NCBI RefSeq assembly: GCF_014650035.1
Contig: NZ_BMUE01000006.1
Location: forward strand, 364,239-428,238
Origin: Streptomyces lucensis JCM 4490
Lineage (GTDB): Bacteria > Actinomycetota > Actinomycetes > Streptomycetales > Streptomycetaceae
Length of the DNA: 64,000 nt
Direction: 5' to 3'
In this document: in pieces, positions 27,290 to 35,984 of the stretch
How positions within the stretch are numbered: position 1 is the stretch's first letter
Layout: each line of letters starts with the position of its first letter
Translations under genes and position numbers: made by a program
The notes under the pieces: model-generated
Seen by the model: only the letters and a program-made list of their open reading frames with translations
What the model was told of the DNA's origin: nothing
Databases searched by the model: none

Positions 27290-28072
27290 CTAGACCTGCG
27301 CCCGGCCCTGCTTCTGGATGTCCGCCAGGCGCAAGGCACCGATCTGGACGGCGGCCTGAGTGGCGTCGTTGGGCACGTCGCCGAGGCCGCCGTTGGTGAA
27401 GGCGAAGGAGTCCGTGCCGACCCGGACGGCGGCCAGGTCCAGGGTGAGCAGGTACTTCTCGCCGTTGTCCGTCGTGGTGGCGATGCCGATGCGCAGGCCC
27501 TGGCGGGCGTCCCCGACCTCCGGCAGCGGGGCGTCGACGACCTGGACGTCCTCGACCAGCCCGCGTTCCGTGGTGGCCGTGAACCGGGCGCAGTGCACCG
27601 GCATCGTCCGCAGCCAGGTCAAGGCGGCGTCGACGTCCGCGGCGCGGCGGGCGCCGATCTGGTAGCGCAGCTGGGCGTCGGTGTCGGCGTCGTCCAGGCC
27701 CACGGTCACGCGGGCCGGGCCGCCGAGCAGCTCGTCGCTGTAGAGGGCGTCCAGCAGCGGCTGGCACTCCCGCGCCGGGGTGGTCGCCTTCAGCAGCCCG
27801 TCCCGCCAGGTGGCCGCGCCGCGCGTGGGGATCCAGGAGGCGCCCACGTCCGACTGGGTGATGAGCGCGGACTGCGCCTGTTCGTCGCTGAGCGCGGAGC
27901 CGTCGGCCCGTGCGGAGTGCCGGACGGTCGGGTCCGGCCGGTCGATCGTCGGCAGGGGGTGCGGGGCGGTCGCCGGGTGGTGCAGGCCGAGGGCGGCGCA
28001 GCCGCCGACGGCGAGCAGACCGGCGGCGATCAGGGAGAGACGCAGGCCACGGGGGCGTATCGCGGGGGTCAT
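27290..28072 (-). CDS. Lipoprotein, PknH-sensor-like
   Basis: 260 residues. The lipoprotein signal RLSLIAAGLLAVGGC predicts lipidation at Cys 25. The mature part has a segment with ITQSDVGASWIP and a pair of Cys (RECQPLLDAL, PVHCARF), matching the general pattern of the extracellular PknH-like sensor domain of actinobacterial lipoproteins. The exact role is unknown. A small inverted repeat GATCCG/CGGATC (27274-27290) sits at its 3' end between it and the XRE-TPR gene. Confidence 0.82.
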   Translation of the reverse strand: MTPAIRPRGLRLSLIAAGLLAVGGCAALGLHHPATAPHPLPTIDRPDPTVRHSARADGSALSDEQAQSALITQSDVGASWIPTRGAATWRDGLLKATTPARECQPLLDALYSDELLGGPARVTVGLDDADTDAQLRYQIGARRAADVDAALTWLRTMPVHCARFTATTERGLVEDVQVVDAPLPEVGDARQGLRIGIATTTDNGEKYLLTLDLAAVRVGTDSFAFTNGGLGDVPNDATQAAVQIGALRLADIQKQGRAQV

Positions 28073-28332
28073 GGGGGGTGCCTCCTCGGCTGCGTGCCGG
28101 TGGGGGTGCCGGAGGGATGCCTGCTCTCACGGCACCACCACCCCGACCGCGCCACCAACGCTCGGAGCCGTCCGGGTGAGCGGTCACCGCGGTCACGGCG
28201 TCGCCGGAACGGTGCGTCCGGCGCCGTACCGGGCGGTGCCCCTGCGGGAGTGGGCGTCCGTCCGTCGGAGCAGCGGTGCCGCCCACCGGCCTGCCGGCTG
28301 ATCTATCGTCGGCACGACGGAAGGAGTCAGCC

Positions 28333-29301
28333 GTGACCGGTCAGCGCGTCCCCGTGATCATCGACTGCGACACCGGGGTCGACGACGCCCTGGCCCTGCT
28401 GTTCGCCGTACGCCACCCGGGTCTGGACGTCCGGGCGGTGACCTGTGTGGCCGGCAACACGGACGTCGACGGGGTGGTCCGCAACACGCTGACCGTGCTG
28501 GAGCAGGCGGGCGCCCCCGGCATCCCGGTGGGCCGTGGCGCCGAACGCCCGCTGCTCGAACCGGCCCGCCCGGCCCGGCACGTGCACGGCGCCGACGGCA
28601 TGGGCGACCTGGGCCTGCCCGCGCCCACCCGGTCCCCGGCCGCCGAGGACGCCGTCACGCTGCTGCGCCGCGAGATCCTCGCCTCCCCGCGCCCGGTCAC
28701 CCTGATCCCGACCGCTCCCCTGACGAACATCGCCCTGCTGCTGCGCACCCACCCCGAGGTGACCCGCAACATCGAGCGGATCGTCTTCATGGGCGGCGCG
28801 GTGGCCACCGGAAACGCCACGCCGGTCGCCGAGTTCAACGTCTGGCACGACCCGGAGGCGGCGGCGGTCCTGCTGACGGCCGGCGTGCCCATCACGATGT
28901 ACGGCCTGGACGTCTTCATGCGGGTCGTCGTTCCCGGCCCCGAGGTGCACCGGCTGCGCGCGAGCAGCGATCCCGGAACCCGCCTGGCCGGCGAACTCCT
29001 CGCCCACCGGCCGACCACGCAGGGCGGCGAACCGGAGGCCGAGGAGGCGGGCGGCCTCGGGGACGCGGGCGCGGTGTGCGCCGTCGCCGATCCGCAGGGC
29101 ATCACCACGCGCCTGCTGCCGGTCGAGGTCTGCCTCGCCCCCGGCCCCGCCCGGGGCCAGACCCTCGTCGACCGCCGCCCCCGCCCCGGCGAGTCCGAGA
29201 TCCACGAGGGCCGCCGCGAACAGACCCTGGTGGACGTGGCGTTGGACGTGGACGTGGACCGTTACGTGCGGCTGTACCTGGAGACGGTGGAGCGCCCCTA
29301 G
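28333..29301 (+). CDS. Inosine-uridine preferring nucleoside hydrolase
   Basis: 322 residues from GTG 28333 (AAGGAG 6 nt upstream). The calcium-binding signature is VIIDCDTGVDDALAL at the N terminus; VTCVAGNTDVD and the ligand-shaping segment VFMGGAVATGNATPVAEFNV with WHDPEAA follow. It cleaves the N-glycosidic bond of ribonucleosides in salvage. The C-terminal part ends QTLVDRRPRPGE. It is 107 bp upstream of a glucosidase gene on the same strand but likely a separate unit. The preceding 260 bp (28073-28332) hold no gene. Confidence 0.93.
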   Translation: MTGQRVPVIIDCDTGVDDALALLFAVRHPGLDVRAVTCVAGNTDVDGVVRNTLTVLEQAGAPGIPVGRGAERPLLEPARPARHVHGADGMGDLGLPAPTRSPAAEDAVTLLRREILASPRPVTLIPTAPLTNIALLLRTHPEVTRNIERIVFMGGAVATGNATPVAEFNVWHDPEAAAVLLTAGVPITMYGLDVFMRVVVPGPEVHRLRASSDPGTRLAGELLAHRPTTQGGEPEAEEAGGLGDAGAVCAVADPQGITTRLLPVEVCLAPGPARGQTLVDRRPRPGESEIHEGRREQTLVDVALDVDVDRYVRLYLETVERP

Positions 29302-29408
29302 AGTGCCCCGGCGCACCCCTGGGCAGTCCGGGACAACGGGTTGGAACATTGCCTTTCCGGGCAATGTGGACAGGTTCCCTGCTGTCGTCCTTCCCGAAGG
29401 GATCCCCT

Positions 29409-31055
29409 ATGGCAGACCTCTCGTCCAGGAACCCCGACTGGTGGCGTCAGGCCGTCATCTACCAGGTCTATCCGCGCAGCTTCGCCGACACCGACGGCGA
29501 CGGCCTCGGCGACCTCAAGGGCATCGCCCAGCGTCTGAACCACCTCGCCGCGCTCGGCGTCGACGCCCTGTGGCTGAGCCCCTTCTACCCCTCCGAACTC
29601 GCCGACGGCGGCTACGACGTCGCCGACCACCGGGACGTCGATCCCCGGCTCGGCACCCTGGACGACTTCGACGCGCTGGTGGCCGAGGCGCACCGGCTCG
29701 GTCTGAAGGTGGTCGTCGACGTCGTCCCCAACCACACCTCCCACCTGCACCCGTGGTTCCAGGAGGCGCTGCGGGCCGCCCCCGGCTCGCCCGCCCGGGA
29801 CCGCTACGTCTTCCGCCCCGGCCGGGGCGCGCACGGCGAACTCCCGCCCACCGACTGGCAGTCCGTCTTCGGCGGCAGCGCCTGGAGGCGTACGGCCGAC
29901 GGCGAGTGGTACCTGCACCTGTTCGCCCCCGAACAGCCCGACCTCAACTGGGACAACGAAGAGGTCCGCGCCGACTTCCGCACCACCCTGCGCTTCTGGT
30001 CCGACCGCGGCGTCGACGGCTTCCGCGTCGACGTCGCCCACGGCCTGGCCAAGGACCTCACCGAGCCGCTGCGGGACGTCGGCGGCATCGGCGCCACCGG
30101 CGAGGACGCCCTGCCGCGCGTCCCGGCGGGCAGTCACCCCTACTGGGACCGCGACGAGGTCCACGAGATCTACCGCGACTGGCGCAAGATCTTCGACGCC
30201 TACACCCCACCGCGCACCGCCGTCGCCGAAGCCTGGGTGCCGGGCGCCCGGCGCGCCCTGTACGCCCGCCCCGACGAACTCGGCCAGGCCTTCAACTTCG
30301 AGTACCTGGAGGCCGGCTGGGACGCCGGGGAACTACGGCAGGTCATCACGGACTCGCTGGCCACGGCGCGCGCCGCCGGCGCCTCGGCGACCTGGGTGCT
30401 CTCCAACCACGACGTCGTCCGTCACGCCTCCCGTCTCATGCTCCCGCCCGGCACCGACCCGGGCGCCTGGCTGCTGTCGGGCGGCACGGCGCCGGCCGTC
30501 GACCAGCAGGCCGGCCTGCGCCGGGCCAGGGCCGCGACGCTGCTGATGCTGGCGCTGCCCGGCTCGGCCTACCTCTACCAGGGCGAGGAACTCGGGCTGC
30601 CCGAGGTCGCCGACCTGCCCACCGAGGTGCTCCAGGACCCGATCTGGGAGCAGACCGGCCACGTCCGCAAGGGCCGCGACGGGTGCAGGGTGCCGCTGCC
30701 GTGGACCACGACCGGACCCTCGTACGGTTTCGGGCCCGGCGGCGCCTGGCTGCCGCAGCCGCCGTCGTTCGCGTCGTACGCCGTCGAGGCGCAGGACGGC
30801 GCGGAGGGCTCCGCTCTGGAGCTGTACCGCACCGCCCTGCGCCTGCGCCGCAAACTGCTGGACGGCGAGAGGCTGACCTGGACGCCGGACGCACCCGCCG
30901 GAGTCCTGGACTTCACCCGCTCCGCCGCCTGGCGCTGCGTCACCAACCTGACCGGTGCGCCGGTGCCGCTCCCGGCGGGCGAGACCCTGCTGACGAGCAC
31001 ACCGCTGTCCGGCACCGGAACCCTGCCCCCGGACACCACCGTGTGGCTGGCCTAG
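29409..31055 (+). CDS. GH13 alpha-glucosidase
   Basis: 548 residues from ATG 29409 (GAAGGG upstream). A (beta/alpha)8 GH13 enzyme: region I DVVPNHTS, region II GFRVDVAHG (nucleophile Asp), region III AVAEAWV (acid Glu), region IV VLSNHDVVR. The N terminus NPDWWRQAVIYQVYPRSFAD is typical of oligo-1,6-glucosidase/trehalose-hydrolase-like glucosidases. It has no signal peptide and is therefore cytoplasmic, acting on imported malto- or isomalto-oligosaccharides. No transporter or LacI gene flanks it, unlike many agl clusters. Confidence 0.94.
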   Translation: MADLSSRNPDWWRQAVIYQVYPRSFADTDGDGLGDLKGIAQRLNHLAALGVDALWLSPFYPSELADGGYDVADHRDVDPRLGTLDDFDALVAEAHRLGLKVVVDVVPNHTSHLHPWFQEALRAAPGSPARDRYVFRPGRGAHGELPPTDWQSVFGGSAWRRTADGEWYLHLFAPEQPDLNWDNEEVRADFRTTLRFWSDRGVDGFRVDVAHGLAKDLTEPLRDVGGIGATGEDALPRVPAGSHPYWDRDEVHEIYRDWRKIFDAYTPPRTAVAEAWVPGARRALYARPDELGQAFNFEYLEAGWDAGELRQVITDSLATARAAGASATWVLSNHDVVRHASRLMLPPGTDPGAWLLSGGTAPAVDQQAGLRRARAATLLMLALPGSAYLYQGEELGLPEVADLPTEVLQDPIWEQTGHVRKGRDGCRVPLPWTTTGPSYGFGPGGAWLPQPPSFASYAVEAQDGAEGSALELYRTALRLRRKLLDGERLTWTPDAPAGVLDFTRSAAWRCVTNLTGAPVPLPAGETLLTSTPLSGTGTLPPDTTVWLA

Positions 31056-31115
31056 GGTCTCTCGCCTGGTTCGCGCCGGGCTCGTCCAAACGAAGGACGC
31101 CGGCGGCCCGGTGGC

Positions 31116-31907
31116 CTAACGCACGGTCGGGCTGGGGCTCGGGCTGGGAGCGGTGCCCGTGCCCGCGCCGCCTCCGCCGCCGAGGCCGTTCAGGTCCAGC
31201 GAGCTGGACGTGGCCGTCGGCGGCGGGGTGAGCACCACCTCCGGCTGGCCCGCGGGCGGTGCGGGCGGCGTCAGGTCGGAGGAGGGCAGCTTCGGCGGGG
31301 TGGTCTGTTTGAAGACGGTCTGCTCGAAGTCGACCAGACCGGTCTTCTCCATCACCGTCATGTGGTCCAGCACCGTGTCGTTGGCCTGGTCGGCGAGGGC
31401 GCGCACCAGTGAGTTCTTGGTGGTCGAGCGGACCTTCGCGATGGTGTTGAAGATGGAACCGTGCGTCATGCGCAGGATGTTGGCGAAGTCGGTGTCGAAC
31501 TGCTTGCCGTCCTCGCCCTTCAGCTGGGTGACGAAGCCCTCCTGCTGCGGACTCGCCACGTTGGGCAGCGTGATGTTCAGCATGGGCGCGATCTTGCGGC
31601 AGGAGGCGTCCAGCGCGGCGTGCCCGTCGACGAGGTGCTCGCTGGCGGTCTTGACCCCCTTGCTGCTGCCCTTCTGCAGCCCGATCTGTCCGAGCGGGTA
31701 CTCCCACAGACCGGCCGCCCGCACCTTGACCACGAAGTCGCGGTCGCCCTCGGTGAGCGGTCCCCACTGCGTCTGGGCGATGATCCGCGTCTGCGAGCTG
31801 GAGACGGTGTCCAGTCCCAGCATGCCCGGGTAGGCGAGGGCCGCGAGGGTCAGTGCCATGGCACCGCCCACGAATACCGTTCCCGTCGCGTTCCGCGAAA
31901 AGCGCAC
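31116..31907 (-). CDS. DUF4142-type membrane-anchored protein
   Basis: 263 residues from GTG 31907, with AGGAGG 4 nt upstream. The N-terminal anchor is GTVFVGGAMALTLAALAYPG. The DUF4142 (ferritin-like helical) domain covers about 40-190: LTEGDRDFVVKVRAAGLWEY, then KGVKTASEHLVDGHAALDAS. The C-terminal tail is Pro/Thr/Gly-rich. These proteins are extracytoplasmic and resemble periplasmic helical bundles whose function is not established. A frame reaching 32600 has no support beyond the GTG. Confidence 0.85.
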   Translation of the reverse strand: MRFSRNATGTVFVGGAMALTLAALAYPGMLGLDTVSSSQTRIIAQTQWGPLTEGDRDFVVKVRAAGLWEYPLGQIGLQKGSSKGVKTASEHLVDGHAALDASCRKIAPMLNITLPNVASPQQEGFVTQLKGEDGKQFDTDFANILRMTHGSIFNTIAKVRSTTKNSLVRALADQANDTVLDHMTVMEKTGLVDFEQTVFKQTTPPKLPSSDLTPPAPPAGQPEVVLTPPPTATSSSLDLNGLGGGGGAGTGTAPSPSPSPTVR

Positions 31908-32109
31908 CGTGCCTCCTGCCCGGTCAGGGATCCCGCTCGCAGTGACGGCGCGAGCGGATCGGACACACAGCAGTACGGACGGGAGCGCCGTTCGTCTCTG
32001 TTCCGCGGGTAAAGAATCGGCAACTGACCGCCCTCGCGGCCGCCTTCGCGGCAGGTGGGCGGGCGGGCGCCGGGGAGGCGGGCCGGATGCCGGGTGCGAG
32101 GATGACGCG

Positions 32110-32796
32110 GTGACCGTACAGATCGACAAGCCCTCCGTCCGCCCGTCCGGGCTCCAGCCCGTCCGCTGGTCCGGGCGGCTGGCCGTCGGGGGACTGCTGC
32201 TGGCCGGGGCCGCCTGGGTGGTGCACGGCGTGTGGGAGATCCGGCTGGCCCTGGCCGGGGAGCCGGCCTCGGGGCCGCCGGACCAGGGTGACGGGGTGCA
32301 CCGGCCGCTCACCGCGCTGGAGAACTCGTACCACCTCGTCACCGCGTTCGGCGGCGGTGCCGTCCTCCTCTGCGCGCTGTCCTTCGTGTCGTGGCTGTGG
32401 CGCCTGCGGGACAACGCGCGCGCCCTGTCGGGGCGCGGGCCCCGGTACGGCGGTGTCTGGGTGTACCTCGGGTGGATCTTCCCCGTCGTGAACCTGTGGG
32501 TCCCGCGCGGCATCGTCGTCGACGCCCTGGAGGCCACCGCGCCCGGGCGCCGCAGGCCCGTCTCCGTGGACGTCTGGTGGGGGCTATGGCTGATCGGCAT
32601 GCTCAGCGGGGTCGGGATCGTCTACCGGGACTCCACGGACGAGATCATCGCCCGGGCGTACAGCGAGGTCTGGCCGCTGCTCGCGAGTGACGTGGCGGTG
32701 GTCGCCGCCGCCGTCGCGGGCGTGTTCGCCGTGCGGGCCGTCACCCGGGTGCAGGACGAGCGGATGCGGGCCGTGGCCGGCGATCCGGAGCGGTAG
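32110..32796 (+). CDS. DUF4328 membrane protein
   Basis: 228 residues from GTG 32110 (GCGAGGA upstream). Four hydrophobic segments (LAVGGLLLAGAAWVVHGVW, LVTAFGGGAVLLCALSFVSWL, YGGVWVYLGWIFPVVNLWVP, LLASDVAVVAAAVAGVFAV) with WRLRDNARAL and the WVYLGWIFPVVNLWVPR signature mark the DUF4328 family. The function is unknown. It is divergent from the DUF4142 gene. Confidence 0.88.
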   Translation: MTVQIDKPSVRPSGLQPVRWSGRLAVGGLLLAGAAWVVHGVWEIRLALAGEPASGPPDQGDGVHRPLTALENSYHLVTAFGGGAVLLCALSFVSWLWRLRDNARALSGRGPRYGGVWVYLGWIFPVVNLWVPRGIVVDALEATAPGRRRPVSVDVWWGLWLIGMLSGVGIVYRDSTDEIIARAYSEVWPLLASDVAVVAAAVAGVFAVRAVTRVQDERMRAVAGDPER

Positions 32797-32867
32797 GGCG
32801 CGCCCCGGGAGGGCCGGGGCGGAGCCGCTGGTGTGGGGCCGTGCCGTGCGCGGTACTCATCCCCGGC

Positions 32868-33533
32868 ATGAGCACTGTGGCGATCGTGGGTGCGGGGCCC
32901 GGACTGGGCGCCGCCGTGGCGCACCGGTTCGGGCGCGAGGGGTTCGCCGTCGCCCTGGTCGCCCGGGACCGGGAGCGGCTGGACGCGATCGTCGGCGAGC
33001 TCGCGGACGGGGGCGTCACCGCGCGCGGCTTCGTCGCCGACGTGCGCAGGCCGGAGGAGCTGACCGCGGCCCTGGGCGCCGCCGCGAGCGCGCTGGGGAC
33101 CGTGGAGGTGCTGCAGTACAGCCCGGTGCCGCACCGGGACTTCATGCGGCCCGTGCTGGACACCGGGCACCGGGACCTCATCGGGCCGATCGAGTTCTCC
33201 GTGTACGGCCCCGTCGCCGCCGTGCAGCAGGTGCTGCCGGGGATGCGGCGGCTCGGGCGCGGGACCATCCTGTTCGTCAACGGCGGGACCGCCGCCGTGC
33301 CCCGGCCCGAGCGGGCCGGCACCTCGATCGCGTTCGCCGCCGAGAGCGCGTACGGGCACCTGCTGCACGACCGGCTGGCGGGCGAGGGCATCCATGTCGC
33401 GCAGCTGGTGATCCCGGGAGCGATCGTGGCCGGGCACGCGCGCAAGGACCCGGCGGCGCTCGCGGAGACCCTGTGGCGGCTGCACCGGGAGCGGCGGGGG
33501 TACCGGCACTACGCCGACGATCTCGACAGCTGA
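32868..33533 (+). CDS. SDR-like oxidoreductase lacking the catalytic Lys
   Basis: 221 residues from ATG 32868; the ribosome-binding site is weak. The Rossmann motif is VAIVGAGPGLGAAVAHRFG and the cofactor region FAVALVARDRERLD. Where SDR enzymes have Y-x-x-x-K, this protein has AESAYGHLLHDRLAG, so Tyr is present and Lys replaced by Leu. It may bind NAD(P) without classical catalysis, or use another base. The family is common in actinobacteria as SDR family NAD(P)-dependent proteins. It stands between unrelated genes. Confidence 0.85.
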   Translation: MSTVAIVGAGPGLGAAVAHRFGREGFAVALVARDRERLDAIVGELADGGVTARGFVADVRRPEELTAALGAAASALGTVEVLQYSPVPHRDFMRPVLDTGHRDLIGPIEFSVYGPVAAVQQVLPGMRRLGRGTILFVNGGTAAVPRPERAGTSIAFAAESAYGHLLHDRLAGEGIHVAQLVIPGAIVAGHARKDPAALAETLWRLHRERRGYRHYADDLDS

Positions 33534-33569
33534 CGGGGTTCTGTCACGCTGCGGGGAGTGGCTTTGTAG

Positions 33570-33589
33570 GTCAATATGGCGCTATTGGC
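33570..33589 (+). promoter_or_regulatory. Inverted-repeat operator upstream of glpF
   Basis: GTCAATA and TATTGGC form 7-bp arms (one mismatch) around TGGCGC, 28 bp before the glpF start. An AT-containing dyad in a GC-rich leader suggests a repressor site. An IclR-type GylR is the known regulator of glycerol genes in Streptomyces, but no such gene lies in the window. Confidence 0.5.
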
Positions 33590-33616
33590 CGCATTGTCCT
33601 CTTCAAGGGGGCCTCA

Positions 33617-34573
33617 ATGGCTGTAGAAATCCCTCCGCTCGTCAAGACGTCCCGCCTGCGGAGCCGGGGCGGACTGCTGGGCGAGTGCATCGCGGAGTTC
33701 CTCGGGACCTTCGTGCTCATCGCCTTCGGCTGTGGCGTGGTCGCGATGGCCGTCGCGGCACTGCCCGGCTCCGGCCGGGCCGCGACCCCCACGACGATCT
33801 TCCTCGCGGCCGGCGACTGGCTGCTGATCACCTGGGGCTGGGCCCTGGCCGTCGTCTTCGGCGTCTACGTCGCCGGCGGCATCAGCGGCGCCCACCTCAA
33901 TCCGGCGGTGACACTGGCGATGGCCGTACGCCGCGGTTTCCCCTGGGTCAAGGTGGTGCCCTTCTGGATCGCGCAGCTCGTAGGCGCCTTCACCGGGGCG
34001 GCCCTGGTCTACCTCGTCTACCACAACGCGATCACCGCGTTCGACCAGGCGGTGCCGGGGCCGAAGGTGAACGGGCACACCAACGCCACGTTCTCGATCT
34101 TCGCGACCTTCCCGGCGCCGTACTTCCACGGCGGCGTCTGGGGGCCCCTGATCGACCAGATCGTCGGTACGGCCTTCCTGCTCATCATGATCGCCGCCGT
34201 CATCGACCTGCGCAATCAGGCCGTGAAGGCCAACCTGGCACCACTGATCGTGGGTTTCGCCGTCGCCGCCATCGGCATGTCCTACGGCGCCAACGCCGGA
34301 TACGCGATCAACCCGGCCCGTGACTTCGGCCCGCGGCTGTTCACCTACGCGGCGGGCTGGGACAGCCTGGCCTTCCCGGGCAGCGTCGCCGGCGTGTTCA
34401 GCAACTACTGGTGGATCCCGATCGTCGGGCCGCTGGTCGGCGGGACGATCGGGATCCTGGTGTACGACCTGTTCATCGGCGACGTCCTGACCGTGCGCGC
34501 GGAGATGGCCGAGCTGCCCGAGCCGGGTCGCACCCGGCCGGTGAAGACGGTCGACGAGGACGAGGAGTACTGA
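33617..34573 (+). CDS. glpF: Aquaglyceroporin (MIP family, GlpF)
   Basis: 318 residues from ATG 33617 (AAGGGGG upstream). Six TM helices and two half-helices with the NPA boxes AHLNPAVT and AINPARD. Asp after the second NPA (NPARD) is the usual mark of glycerol-permeating channels. An acidic C-terminal tail (KTVDEDEEY) is cytoplasmic. In most actinomycetes glpF is followed by glpK and glpD; here it stands alone and converges on an unrelated gene, so glycerol kinase must be encoded elsewhere. Confidence 0.94.
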   Translation: MAVEIPPLVKTSRLRSRGGLLGECIAEFLGTFVLIAFGCGVVAMAVAALPGSGRAATPTTIFLAAGDWLLITWGWALAVVFGVYVAGGISGAHLNPAVTLAMAVRRGFPWVKVVPFWIAQLVGAFTGAALVYLVYHNAITAFDQAVPGPKVNGHTNATFSIFATFPAPYFHGGVWGPLIDQIVGTAFLLIMIAAVIDLRNQAVKANLAPLIVGFAVAAIGMSYGANAGYAINPARDFGPRLFTYAAGWDSLAFPGSVAGVFSNYWWIPIVGPLVGGTIGILVYDLFIGDVLTVRAEMAELPEPGRTRPVKTVDEDEEY

Positions 34574-34601
34574 CCGTCACCCGGCCGGCCCGGCCGCACC
34601 G

Positions 34602-35708
34602 TCAGCCGAGGCAGACCACCACCAGGCAGAGCTGGGAGGGGGAGGACGGAGCCGGAGCCGGGGGCGTCGCGGGCGTGCCGGTGTCCGTGCCGCCGCCGCT
34701 GGGGGTCGCCTGCGTCGGCGCGGGGGCCGGTGCCGTGCCGGTGCGGCCGGTCGCCGCGGTTCCGGTGCCGGTCGGGGCGGTGGCCTGGGACCGAGGGGCG
34801 TCGGCGGCCGCGGCCGGGGCGGGTCGTGCGGCCGTGTCCGGGCGGGTGACCTGCTGCGCCGTGTGGGGGGTGGCCGGGAGGGAGTGCCGATGCGTCACGG
34901 CGGTGGACGGTGACTGCGCCGTGGGCGCGCCGGTGCCGTCCGGCCGGTGCGGGGTGGGCGCCGTCGGCACCGGGCGGCCCGGCTCGTCCGGCTGCTCCCC
35001 GGTCGCACCCATGCTCCGGTGGTCCGGCGCGGTCGCCGCCTGCGCCCGGTCGCCCGAGTTCCGGTCCAGCGTGGCGATGCTCAGGCCGCCCCCGACGATG
35101 GCGACCGCCGTGGCCACCGCCGCCCGGCGCCGGCTCTTCTTCCAGCGGGCCAGCTGACGGCGCCGCGCCGCCCGCCCCCGCGACAGGGGCGGCATTTCCT
35201 CGGCTCCGGTCACGGCTCCGGTGCCGGCCTCGGCTCCGGTGCCGGCCCCGGTCCCGGTCAGGGCCTCGGCCCCGGCCCCGGCATCGGCATCGGTCACGGC
35301 TCCGGTGCCGGCCTCGACTCCGGTGCCGGCCCCGGTCCCGGTCAGGGCCTCGGCTCCGGCCCCGGTCACGGCATCGGCATCGGTCACGGCTCCGGACATG
35401 GCCCCGATCCCGGTACCGGTCCGGTCCTCGGCTCCGGTCCCGGTGGCTCCCGTCCCGGCCCCGGGCCCGGTCCCGGCGACCGGACCGGTGCCCTCCCACT
35501 CCCACCCCGTGGCCCCGGCGTACGGAGCCCCGGACGCCCCGGCGGCGGGCGCGACGCCCGTCGTCCGCGCCGAGCCGGGGGATGCCGTCCAGCTCGGGTC
35601 GCCGAGCCCGTCGATGCCGGGCGGGGCGATGTCCGGGGCGTACGCGCCGCACCCGGGACACACCAGGGCGCCGTTGAGGTGCCGTCGGCACGAGGAGCAG
35701 TAGTCCAT
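34602..35708 (-). CDS. Zinc-ribbon membrane protein with tandem GTGAGTG-type repeats
   Basis: 368 residues from ATG 35708 (AGGAAG 5 nt upstream). The N-terminal zinc ribbon is MDYCSSCRRHLNGALVCPGC. A Gly/Thr/Ala/Glu-rich low-complexity region follows (about 60-185), then a basic segment (RGRAARRRQLARWKKSRRR) before one TM helix (AAVATAVAIVGGGLSIATL). A Pro/Thr-rich outer part of about 150 residues ends CLVVVCLG. The basic block makes the ribbon side cytoplasmic. The family is known in Streptomyces without a function; zinc-dependent sensing across the membrane is speculation. Confidence 0.8.
   Translation of the reverse strand: MDYCSSCRRHLNGALVCPGCGAYAPDIAPPGIDGLGDPSWTASPGSARTTGVAPAAGASGAPYAGATGWEWEGTGPVAGTGPGAGTGATGTGAEDRTGTGIGAMSGAVTDADAVTGAGAEALTGTGAGTGVEAGTGAVTDADAGAGAEALTGTGAGTGAEAGTGAVTGAEEMPPLSRGRAARRRQLARWKKSRRRAAVATAVAIVGGGLSIATLDRNSGDRAQAATAPDHRSMGATGEQPDEPGRPVPTAPTPHRPDGTGAPTAQSPSTAVTHRHSLPATPHTAQQVTRPDTAARPAPAAAADAPRSQATAPTGTGTAATGRTGTAPAPAPTQATPSGGGTDTGTPATPPAPAPSSPSQLCLVVVCLG
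35211..35384 (-). repeat. In-gene tandem repeat of 84 and 90 bp
   Basis: Unit 1 is 35211-35294 and unit 2 is 35295-35384, nearly identical apart from a 6-bp insertion and a few substitutions; a third copy starts CACGGCTCCGG at 35385 and diverges. In-frame multiples of three keep the coding frame (28 and 30 residues). It expands the low-complexity region of the zinc-ribbon protein. Confidence 0.85.
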
Positions 35709-35984
35709 GCGCGGTCTTCCTGGGTTGACTGCACCGTCGGCCCTTTTCGGCCACGGTCTGGTCACGCTCGTGCGGGGGACCGAGCGACCAGTCACGCTAA
35801 CGAGCCTTTCGAAAGGCCGTGTGCAGCCCATGTGGCACTCCTGCGCAGATTCCCGGGGCTTTCCGGGGCCCCTCTTCCCCGGCCGGGTGAACCCGCCGGG
35901 GCGTCCGGCCGGGGCGCGCCGCGCCGCCCGCACCGGTCGGCATAGTGGCGGGCGGCCCCGTACCGGACCGGCAGGAGGACACGC

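Noticed and set aside
25845..28286. 813-codon minus-strand frame over the XRE-TPR gene and lipoprotein gene
   Set aside because: Crosses two real genes on opposite strands; antisense shadow.
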